NCBI GenBank assembly: GCA_029218485.1
Contig: JAQXRK010000241.1
Coordinates: 1 to 5,831 of the forward strand
DNA length: 5,831 nt
Source: a bacterium
GTDB lineage: Bacteria; Bacillota; Clostridia; Christensenellales; CAG-138
Direction: 5' to 3'
The position numbers were made by a program, and so were the translations under genes. Shown one piece after another: positions 1 through 5,050 of the stretch (its first letter is position 1; each line of letters begins with the position of its first letter). A model generated the notes under the pieces. The model searched no databases. It was not told where the DNA came from and saw only the letters and a program-made list of their open reading frames with translations.

Positions 1-66
1 TGGCCTGGTATATCGGGCTTTGCAAAGAAAAAGAGGGCGAAAGGGCCACATCCATAAAACAGCAAA

Positions 67-101
67 CAGCTACAGTAGTGTGAACTGCTGTAGCTGCTTT
101 T
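67..101. terminator. Strong hairpin, probable bidirectional terminator
   Basis: Bases 67-78 (CAGCTACAGTAG) pair with 85-96 (CTGCTGTAGCTG). This is a 12-bp stem with one G-T wobble and a 6-base loop (79-84). On the + side it is followed by CTTTTGTGT. Read on the minus strand it is followed by TTTGCTGTTTT. It lies about 60 bases past the stop of the minus-strand phosphatase gene, so it probably ends that transcript. It may also end a + strand transcript entering from the left edge. The U-tracts are interrupted on both sides, so efficiency is uncertain. Confidence 0.7.
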
Positions 102-156
102 GTGTCTCATCCTGTTATTTGATAATATGGAATCGAATAGACCGACAAATCGGGAT

Positions 157-765
157 TTATAACACGAAAGACATGTCACCGATTCGCTTTATTATTCTTT
201 TCCCATCATCCCTCACAATCATCTGAGACACCCCGCCGGCAAAACCGAACAATTCACATGTGTTCAATGACGCAACTCCAAGACCAAGGAACATTGAATT
301 GAAAACGCTTAAAAGGTCACCATGGGAAACGATGATGATATTTTCAGCCTCGGCTGCCATTATCTGGTCAAAAAATGGCTTCAATCTATTCCATTCGTCT
401 CGTCGGCTTTCTGCATCGGGAAAAAGACGATCATCAATTGTTTTTTCGTCGCATTCAAGGTTTTCGCGCAGCCATTGCACGGATTTTCCGCAGCATCTTC
501 CGAGGTTGCGCTCCCGCAATTCCGTTTTTACGATTGGAACAACCTTTAGTTGAGATGCAATGCTATCAGCTGTTTGCTTTGCTCGTTTTAGGTCGGAAGT
601 ATATAAAACGATTTTCTTACCGTCCAGCTCCTGTTTTAGCTTGATGGCTATTCGATCTGCTTGCTGCTTTCCCAATTCGGTCAAGCTCCAATCTGTCCAT
701 GAGCCTACCATGCCATTTGTATGGTGCTCAGACTGTGTATGCTGGACAGTAAAGATTCTCTTCAT
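157..765 (-). CDS. Histidine phosphatase family protein (phosphoglycerate mutase-like), QHT-motif variant
   Basis: This is a complete 202-residue protein, the usual size for a single-domain, cytosolic histidine phosphatase. The family transfers phosphate through a phospho-histidine. Visible motifs in order are: residues 7-10 VQHT with the likely catalytic His9; WTDWSLTELGKQQA at 23-36; YTSDLKRAKQTA at 55-66, with Arg61 the likely phosphate ligand; LRERNLG at 83-89, with Glu85 a candidate acid; and VSHGD at 146-150, with His148 the second active-site His. The canonical RHG is replaced by QHT, so the Arg before the catalytic His is Gln8. From memory a Firmicutes subgroup carries QHxQSEHH here, so I read this as a subfamily trait, not damage. 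No signal peptide is seen. The ATG at 765 follows a run of seven G (772-778, minus-strand sense) six bases upstream, which probably serves as a weak Shine-Dalgarno site. Substrate is unknown. It appears to be transcribed alone, with a hairpin-rich leader upstream and a terminator at 67-96 downstream. Confidence 0.93.
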   Translation of the reverse strand: MKRIFTVQHTQSEHHTNGMVGSWTDWSLTELGKQQADRIAIKLKQELDGKKIVLYTSDLKRAKQTADSIASQLKVVPIVKTELRERNLGRCCGKSVQWLRENLECDEKTIDDRLFPDAESRRDEWNRLKPFFDQIMAAEAENIIIVSHGDLLSVFNSMFLGLGVASLNTCELFGFAGGVSQMIVRDDGKRIIKRIGDMSFVL

Positions 766-779
766 GGAATACCCCCCCG

Positions 780-811
780 AACTGGATAGTGATGACCCCC
801 AAATTCCAGTT
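780..811. repeat. Inverted repeat abutting the phosphatase ribosome binding site
   Basis: AACTGGA (780-786) and TCCAGTT (805-811) are perfect 7-base complements around an 18-base loop. In the minus-strand transcript the 3' arm ends one base before the G7 tract (772-778) that probably acts as Shine-Dalgarno site of the phosphatase gene. Folding could therefore influence translation. The loop contains a GGGGG in the same sense, which resembles the Shine-Dalgarno tract itself. Regulatory function is inference. Confidence 0.4.
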
Positions 812-829
812 TGCCGAACAGAAATAAGT

Positions 830-865
830 GCGCACTTCTATACGGGGTAAGCCCCGTATGTGTGC
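830..865. repeat. Two-part hairpin in the phosphatase leader
   Basis: ATACGGGG (840-847) pairs perfectly with CCCCGTAT (852-859) around a four-base loop, TAAG. Outside it, GCGCAC (830-835) pairs with GTGTGC (860-865) with one wobble, and the bulge 836-839 (TTCT) separates the two helices. The whole is a 14-bp hairpin with a one-sided bulge. No U-tract follows on either strand, so it is not a simple terminator. It sits 65 to 100 bases upstream of the phosphatase start and four bases from the next hairpin. Confidence 0.55.
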
Positions 866-868
866 TCT

Positions 869-913
869 ATAAGGCAAAAGACGTGACCGCTTTCGCCACG
901 CCTTTTGCCTTAT
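869..913. terminator. Long hairpin, terminator-like or regulatory
   Basis: ATAAGGCAAAAG (869-880) is perfectly complementary to CTTTTGCCTTAT (902-913). Inside it CGTG (882-885) pairs with CACG (897-900), and GC (889-890) with GC (895-896) around TTTC. The stem is about 16-18 bp long. On the + side it is followed by TTACTGCCTTTTG, and on the minus side by AGAGC, so neither has a clean U-tract. It may be a terminator for transcripts coming from the right (small RNA copy 1, the 1143-2231 gene), a leader structure of the phosphatase gene, or a repeat element. The fold is clear, but its role is not. Confidence 0.5.
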
Positions 914-981
914 TTACTGCCTTTTGAACACCCGGCGAACAGCCCTCTTTCTTTTGTCATCCATATCATTGGCAAAATAGA

Positions 982-1022
982 TTTCCCCCGCAAAAACAGC
1001 GGGCGGCGGCAGAACCGGCGCC
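982..1022. repeat. GC-rich repeat module, copy 1
   Basis: This stretch shares three ordered blocks with 2566-2609: TTTCCCC(C/T)GC, CAGCGG, and the identical 14-mer GCAGAACCGGCGCC (1009-1022 and 2596-2609). Spacer lengths between blocks differ. CCCGC (987-991) and GCGGG (999-1003) can form a small hairpin around AAAAACA. In minus-strand sense this copy lies directly downstream of small RNA copy 1, whereas the other copy lies upstream of small RNA copy 2. The 14-mer is solid, while the homology of the other blocks is suggestive only. Confidence 0.45.
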
Positions 1023-1089
1023 AAATAAAACGAGCCCCATCAATCTGGGCTCTTCCCTTTCGGACGCTCCGAATGATGGATCTCGTTTC
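1023..1089 (-). ncRNA. Candidate structured small RNA, copy 1
   Basis: Bases 1027-1089 match 2464-2526 at 53 of 63 positions without gaps. In minus-strand RNA sense the closing stem is 1089-1082 with 1034-1027 (GAAACGAG/CUCGUUUU, one G-U). A 2x2 internal loop follows, then CCAUCA/UGAUGG (1079-1074 with 1042-1037). The enclosed junction carries two hairpins: UUCGGA-GCG-UCCGAA (1073-1059) and GGG-AAGAG-CCC (1057-1047). The 3' arm of the closing stem runs into UUUUAUUU (1030-1023), as in an intrinsic terminator. The promoter at 1096-1124 places the start near 1089, at the base of the closing stem. Expected length is about 65-70 nt. The promoter lies only about 19 bases past the stop of the 1143-2231 gene. 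I do not recognise the family. It could instead be a 3' end structure or a palindromic DNA repeat. Confidence 0.58.
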
Positions 1090-1095
1090 ACTTAC

Positions 1096-1124
1096 AGTAT
1101 ACGCCTTTCAGCGGAAAAATGCAA
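1096..1124 (-). promoter_or_regulatory. Promoter of small RNA copy 1
   Basis: In minus-strand sense: TTGCAT (1124-1119), a 17-base spacer, then TATACT (1101-1096). The -10 box matches the sigma-A consensus at 5 of 6 positions, and the -35 keeps only TTG. The same spacing and the same TATACT recur in front of copy 2. The predicted start falls on the first paired base of the RNA (about 1089). Confidence 0.55.
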
Positions 1125-1142
1125 CACTACAGAGGAAAGGTT

Positions 1143-2231
1143 CTAATCGTCCACCTTCATCATCTTGGCAATGGTGAAAAACAAGTCCTCAAACTCGGAT
1201 GCATCCACGTCTCGGCAAAGGAATTGCACCAGATAAAACGCTTTGTCTCCCTTGAAGGCATAGTTCCAACCGCACATTCCATCTCGTTTATAGCGGTAAA
1301 ACAGAAGTTCGTCCCGTTCTTCGGGCTGTGCATCGGTCTGGTTATTTTTGATAACACCTGTCACGTATTCCTCAACCGTCTCATCTTCCAATCCCTTTTT
1401 CAGCGTGAACGGTTCGATTTTGATTATGACGGCACCGAAATACGACGTGTAGTATCCGTCAAAGCCCATCTCGCTCTTCTGTTCGGTAAACTGTTCGGTC
1501 AGCGTGATCTGATACCCGTCTCCTGTGAAAACCTTGCTTTTTCCGTACTTGCCGTTCAGAATATCGGTATCGCTCGACGCGAAATCTCCGTTTATCGTCA
1601 CAAATTGCTTTACGATACTGTCAAAGTCTGCCGTCCCCTCCTTTGTCATTGAGGATGCAGCAAGGAACAGGGTATTTGTGCCGATGGTGTTCAGCTTTGC
1701 GATGCAGATATAGGAATCGTAGTTTCTATTGTAATAATGGACGCTCTCGATGCCCGGCGCGACCACATTGCTTGCCGCTATATCAAAGTCCTTCGGCTTA
1801 TCATCCCATCCGTCCGCTGCCAGATACCAGGTCATAAGGTCCTGCCCATTCAGCATGCTCTCCGTGACCAGATAGTAGTCCATGTCCGTAAGTCCGATCG
1901 TTTGCAAAGCGTTCATATCAAGCTTCAAAAGCGCTTCTTCCGTTGCGGAAAGATTTTGATCCACAACCGTCTTGATCTCGAACGTTTCCGGGAAAAGGCA
2001 GGTATATCCATGCCATGTCTCCGTTTTCAACTGAAGCTCCGTCATCGACTCTGGTTCGTCCGGCTCTGCGGAAACGGTCGGTTCGGGCGTCGGAACTTCG
2101 TTCAGCTCCGGCATCGGAGCTTCGGTTTCTATGACAGGCGGGTTTTCCTGCGCGGGATCGGAATCAGTGAGACATGCAAAAGAACTGAACAACAGGCTCA
2201 GGATCATTGCTGCGGCCAGAATGCGTTTCAT
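1143..2231 (-). CDS. Secreted lipoprotein of unknown function with two similar domains
   Basis: This is a 362-residue protein I do not recognise. Residues 1-19 (MKRILAAAMILSLLFSSFA) form a lipoprotein-type signal peptide with Cys20 as the likely lipidated residue. The lipobox SFAC is somewhat atypical. Residues 25-65 are an acidic Pro/Glu/Thr spacer, which probably lifts the folded part off the membrane. Two domains of about 125-140 residues follow (roughly 70-214 and 233-360). Each starts with a Tyr plus strand-like stretch (GYTCLFPETF, GYQITLTEQF) and ends with an acidic amphipathic helix (TADFDSIVKQFVTI, ASEFEDLFFTIAKMM). A duplication of a PsbP/Mog1-like fold is a guess from this pattern. 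The start at 2231 is preferred over the in-frame ATG at 2318 because it begins the signal peptide, has GGGAG 11 bases upstream, and the longer form would overlap the promoter at 2309-2338. It is monocistronic by context, outer-surface located by inference, and ends in TAG. Confidence 0.85.
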   Translation of the reverse strand: MKRILAAAMILSLLFSSFACLTDSDPAQENPPVIETEAPMPELNEVPTPEPTVSAEPDEPESMTELQLKTETWHGYTCLFPETFEIKTVVDQNLSATEEALLKLDMNALQTIGLTDMDYYLVTESMLNGQDLMTWYLAADGWDDKPKDFDIAASNVVAPGIESVHYYNRNYDSYICIAKLNTIGTNTLFLAASSMTKEGTADFDSIVKQFVTINGDFASSDTDILNGKYGKSKVFTGDGYQITLTEQFTEQKSEMGFDGYYTSYFGAVIIKIEPFTLKKGLEDETVEEYVTGVIKNNQTDAQPEERDELLFYRYKRDGMCGWNYAFKGDKAFYLVQFLCRDVDASEFEDLFFTIAKMMKVDD

Positions 2232-2308
2232 ACGAATCAGGGCTCCCTTCTGTGATACGATCATCAACTGTAATATGGGAATAATCTGCATGATTTCTGG
2301 TAAAATAA

Positions 2309-2338
2309 ATTTTAACATGTTTGATTTGATCCTATCAA
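2309..2338 (-). promoter_or_regulatory. Promoter of the 1143-2231 lipoprotein gene
   Basis: In minus-strand sense: TTGATA (2338-2333, 5 of 6 to consensus), an 18-base spacer, and TAAAAT (2314-2309, 5 of 6), with a TGn extension immediately upstream of the -10. The predicted start near 2302 gives a 5' UTR of about 70 bases. An AT-rich stretch with six T, one C and six A (2341-2353, + sense) lies just upstream of the -35, where an UP element would be. Confidence 0.65.
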
Positions 2339-2351
2339 CATTTTTTCAAAA

Positions 2352-2363
2352 AACATATATGTT
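2352..2363. repeat. Perfect 12-bp palindrome upstream of the lipoprotein promoter
   Basis: AACATATATGTT is its own reverse complement. It is centred about 20 bases upstream of the -35 box (2333-2338) and is adjacent to the terminator hairpin at 2377-2399. Its position suits an activator site or simply AT-rich DNA. No partner site was found elsewhere in the window. Confidence 0.35.
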
Positions 2364-2376
2364 ACCATAAAGAATA

Positions 2377-2399
2377 GGAGAGAGCTTTTCGCCCTCTCC
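2377..2399 (-). terminator. Hairpin terminator upstream of the lipoprotein gene
   Basis: GGAGAGAGC (2377-2385) pairs with GCCCTCTCC (2391-2399) around TTTTC, giving 9 bp with one mismatch on the + strand that becomes a G-U in minus-strand RNA. In minus sense it is followed by TATTCTTTAT, a moderately U-rich run. It would stop transcripts arriving from the transporter operon or from small RNA copy 2 before the lipoprotein promoter. Confidence 0.6.
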
Positions 2400-2455
2400 G
2401 AAATCCTTTGCCCTTATTGCAAAACTCGTTTGGTTTGGTTACTTCCCTAATTTTG

Positions 2456-2526
2456 AAAACAAAGGAACGAGTCCCATCAATTCGGGCTCTTCCCTTTCGG
2501 GCGCTCCCAAGGATGGAACTCGTTCC
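2456..2526 (-). ncRNA. Candidate structured small RNA, copy 2
   Basis: This is the partner of the element at 1027-1089. In minus RNA sense the closing stem is perfect (GGAACGAG/CUCGUUCC, 2526-2519 with 2471-2464). After a 2x2 internal loop comes CCAUC/GAUGG (2516-2512 with 2478-2474). The junction carries GGG-AGCG-CCC, extended by U-G and U-A pairs (2510-2497), and an invariant GGG-AAGAG-CCC (2494-2484). The closing stem runs directly into UUUGUUUU (2463-2456). Relative to copy 1, the second base pair of the closing stem changes from A-U to G-C, a two-sided compensatory change, and the first changes from G-U to G-C. The promoter at 2533-2561 places the start at about 2526. The transcript is about 70 nt. 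Family is not recognised. Confidence 0.6.
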
Positions 2527-2532
2527 AAACTG

Positions 2533-2561
2533 AGTATACACATTTTGACGACAAAAAACAA
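2533..2561 (-). promoter_or_regulatory. Promoter of small RNA copy 2
   Basis: In minus sense: TTGTTT (2561-2556), a 17-base spacer and TATACT (2538-2533). Spacer length, -10 box and distance to the RNA fold match copy 1 (six versus seven bases between -10 and the closing stem), although the spacer sequence has diverged. That makes a functional promoter more likely than either copy alone would. Confidence 0.57.
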
Positions 2562-2565
2562 CATT

Positions 2566-2609
2566 TTTCCCCTGCCGCAGCGGCGCTCCATGGACGCAGA
2601 ACCGGCGCC
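2566..2609. repeat. GC-rich repeat module, copy 2
   Basis: This copy contains TTTCCCCTGC, CAGCGG and the 14-mer GCAGAACCGGCGCC in the same order and orientation as 982-1022. It lies in the 3' flank of the transporter ATPase gene. GCCG-CAG-CGGC (2575-2585) can form a short hairpin, and in minus sense the GC-rich region is followed by GGGGAAAAATGTTGTTTTTT. It may therefore contribute to ending the transporter transcript, but the stem and the T-run are about a dozen bases apart. Confidence 0.42.
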
Positions 2610-2618
2610 GGGCGCGGC

Positions 2619-2643
2619 GCACCCCACGGCTATGCGGGGCTGC
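2619..2643. repeat. GC-rich hairpin just past the ATPase gene
   Basis: GCA-CCCC (2619-2625) pairs with GGGG-C-TGC (2636-2643), with one bulged C and a 10-base loop. It lies about 20 bases past the ATPase stop codon. No U-tract follows on the minus strand, so it is more likely a 3' end stabilising structure than a complete terminator. The flanking 2565-2660 is the most GC-rich non-coding stretch of the window. Confidence 0.35.
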
Positions 2644-2662
2644 AGGGCGGGGACGGGCCCGC

Positions 2663-3442
2663 TTACAGTACGGCCGAGAGAAAGCTCTGAAGCCGCGGGG
2701 TCTGCGGATTGCCGAAGATCTGCTCCGGCGTGCCCTGCTCCAGGATACTGCCGTCGGCCATGAACATCACGCGGGTGGAAACCTCGCGCGCAAAGCCCAT
2801 CTCGTGCGTGACGATGACCATCGTCATATTGCGCTCGTGCAGGCGGCGGATGGCCTGCAGCACCTCGCCGGAGATCTCCGGGTCGAGCGCGCTGGTTGGC
2901 TCGTCAAAGCAGAGGATATCCGGGTCGAGCGCAAGCGCCCGCGCAATGGCCACGCGCTGCTGCTGGCCGCCGGAGAGCTGGTGCGGGTAGAAGCCGGCCT
3001 TGTCGGCCAGACCGACCTCATCGAGCAGCTGCAGCGCCCGGCGCTCGATCTCGGCGCGCACGGCCGCCTTGTTGCGGCGGTAATCCGGCCTCGCCTTGGC
3101 CTGCAGCTCCATCGCGAGCATCACGTTTTTGACCGCCGAATACTGCGGAAACAGGTTGAACGATTGGAACACCAGCCCGAAATGCAGGCGCTTTCGGCGG
3201 ATGTCGCCCTCGCGCTGCGTGGCGGGGTCGTTCGCGTCGAACAGCACTTCGTCGTTGACCAGGATGCGGCCCTCGCTAGGCGTTTCCAGAAAGTTCAGGC
3301 AGCGGAGCAGCGTCGTCTTTCCGCTGCCGGAGGAACCGATGATGGCCAGCACCTCGCCCCGGTCGAGCGAAAAATCGATGCCGGTCAGCACTTCGGTCGA
3401 TCCGAAGCTCTTTTTCAGTTGGTTGACCTCAAGAATTGCCAT
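2663..3442 (-). CDS. Polar amino acid ABC transporter, ATP-binding protein
   Basis: A 259-residue cytosolic ATPase that powers uptake together with the permease and binding lipoprotein encoded upstream. All ABC motifs are intact: Walker A GSSGSGKT (36-43), Q-loop Gln93 in FQSFNLF, signature LSGGQQQR (156-163), Walker B ILCFDE (176-181) with Glu181, the D-loop SALDP (184-188), and the H-loop His213 in VTHEMG. The FQSFNLFPQ and THEMGFAREV stretches and the ending EQGTPEQIF are typical of the GlnQ/HisP/ArtP group of amino acid importers. Length is normal for it. The start is well set, with GGGAGG ten bases upstream and only 18 bases between it and the permease stop, so the two are co-transcribed and probably translated in step. 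It is the last gene of the operon. A symbol such as glnQ would overstate what is known of the substrate. Confidence 0.97.
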   Translation of the reverse strand: MAILEVNQLKKSFGSTEVLTGIDFSLDRGEVLAIIGSSGSGKTTLLRCLNFLETPSEGRILVNDEVLFDANDPATQREGDIRRKRLHFGLVFQSFNLFPQYSAVKNVMLAMELQAKARPDYRRNKAAVRAEIERRALQLLDEVGLADKAGFYPHQLSGGQQQRVAIARALALDPDILCFDEPTSALDPEISGEVLQAIRRLHERNMTMVIVTHEMGFAREVSTRVMFMADGSILEQGTPEQIFGNPQTPRLQSFLSAVL

Positions 3443-3460
3443 ATCGCGACGCCTCCCTCT

Positions 3461-4111
<651 letters not shown>

Positions 4112-4152
4112 GGAAGCGGATCCTTTCCAACTTGATGCGAAAGAACAGAACA

Positions 4153-4179
4153 GGGCGGGGGAGCGGCGCTCCCCCACCC
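4153..4179 (-). promoter_or_regulatory. Intercistronic hairpin between binding protein and permease genes
   Basis: GGGGGAGC (4157-4164) and GCTCCCCC (4168-4175) form a perfect 8-bp stem with a three-base loop, extended past one mismatch by GGG/CCC (4153-4155 with 4177-4179). It sits in the 87-base gap after the binding-protein stop. In minus sense it is followed by TGTTCTGTTCTTTC, a broken U-rich run. In many importer operons such a structure lets more binding protein than permease be made, through partial termination or 3' end protection. That role is inferred here. Confidence 0.68.
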
Positions 4180-4198
4180 GGGATCAACGGGGAATCGA

Positions 4199-5020
4199 TC
4201 AACCGATCAGCAGATCGGAGAGATCGTATTTCTCGGCCAGCGCCTTGAGCGTACCGTCGCTGAGCAGCGCGGCGATGGCTTCGTTGGCCTTCGCGGTCAC
4301 ATCGCTGCCGAGCCGGAAGCCGATGGCATACTCCTCGTCCATCAGGTCGATGTCGGTTACGATCATCAGGTCGGCATAATCCGTGCCCTCACCGACCATC
4401 GCGTTTGCCATGGTCACATCGATGACCGCAGCGTCAGCCGTGCCGGCCTTGACCTCCAGCAGTGCGTCGCTCTGCGCCAGTACGCCGGTGAACACAGCGT
4501 TCGGCATATCGTTCTCGATCGTGGTGGCGCCTGCGCTGCCCTCCTCCGCGACAACGGACGCACCGTCAAACGACGCCAGATCGGTAAACTTTTCCGCATC
4601 CGCCGTGCGGATCACGACGACCTGCTCGTTCCTGAGGTAGGAGGTCGAGAAATCCATGTTCGCGCGGCGCTCTTCGCTGACGGTCAAGCCGTTCCAGATG
4701 CAGTCGATCTTTTTGCTGGAGAGCTCAAGCTCCTTGGAATCCCAGTCGATCTCGACAAATTCCGGCTTCACGCCCAGCTTCTCGCACAGCGCTTCGGCAA
4801 ACTCGGTATCAAAGCCGATCAGCTTGCCGGTCTCGTCCGGGTAGTTCATGGGCTCATAGACCGTGTAGCCGATGACCAGAGTGCCCTTGCCGCTGATATA
4901 ATCCCAATCGCTCTGCTCCGCGTCCTTGGCTGCGGGTTTTTCGGCCGCACAGGCGGTCATCGTCAGCACGAGCACCAGACAGGCGGTCAGCAGTGCGATC
5001 CATTTGTTCATGCGCTTCAT
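4199..5020 (-). CDS. Polar amino acid ABC transporter, substrate-binding lipoprotein
   Basis: A 273-residue solute-binding protein of family 3, exported and anchored outside the membrane. The signal peptide is residues 1-23 with Cys24 as the lipidated residue (MTAC; Met at the -3 position is a slight deviation). GYTVYEPMNY (51-60) and GFDTEFAEALCEKLG (69-83) are the family's N-lobe signatures. In TVSEERRANMDFS (113-125), Arg118 aligns with the Arg that binds the ligand carboxylate. AEEGSAGATTIE (158-169) is the usual hinge-side loop, and Asp201 in AAVIDV is the likely ligand amino-group contact. Together these say amino acid ligand; which one cannot be read from sequence. The ATG at 5020 has AGAGG nine bases upstream; a second ATG at codon 4 is a less likely start. 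It is the first gene of the operon, with its own promoter at 5051-5083. Confidence 0.96.
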   Translation of the reverse strand: MKRMNKWIALLTACLVLVLTMTACAAEKPAAKDAEQSDWDYISGKGTLVIGYTVYEPMNYPDETGKLIGFDTEFAEALCEKLGVKPEFVEIDWDSKELELSSKKIDCIWNGLTVSEERRANMDFSTSYLRNEQVVVIRTADAEKFTDLASFDGASVVAEEGSAGATTIENDMPNAVFTGVLAQSDALLEVKAGTADAAVIDVTMANAMVGEGTDYADLMIVTDIDLMDEEYAIGFRLGSDVTAKANEAIAALLSDGTLKALAEKYDLSDLLIG

Positions 5021-5050
5021 TGTGGTAAACCTCTTTTCGTTTTCGTTGCT

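Noticed and set aside
1..83. Possible 3' end of a + strand gene entering from the left (open in one frame to a TAA at 55-57, in another to a TGA at 81-83).
   Set aside because: The fragments are 18 and 26 codons with no recognisable motif, and the second stops inside the terminator loop. Nothing distinguishes the right frame.
1027..1089. Known riboswitch or ribozyme identity for the repeated element (hammerhead, fluoride, guanidine, T-box).
   Set aside because: The defining cores are missing: no CUGAnGA with GAAA in the right order, no T-box antiterminator GGGTGGnACCGCG, no fluoride pseudoknot pattern, and no paired ACGR loops.
2232..2318. Upstream ATG at 2318 as start of the lipoprotein gene.
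   Set aside because: It would place the promoter -10 (2309-2314) inside the gene and put 29 residues before a clear lipoprotein signal peptide. The ATG at 2231 has a Shine-Dalgarno site.
2362..2627. Minus-strand open frames of 86 and 62 codons over small RNA copy 2.
   Set aside because: They cross the promoter, the RNA fold and, for the longer one, the terminator hairpin. The differences between the two copies are all amino-acid changing in this frame, and no Shine-Dalgarno site stands out.
4112..4177. Upstream ATG at 4177 as start of the permease.
   Set aside because: It would add 22 residues unlike the family and span the intercistronic hairpin. The ATG at 4111 has GGAAAGGA at good spacing.
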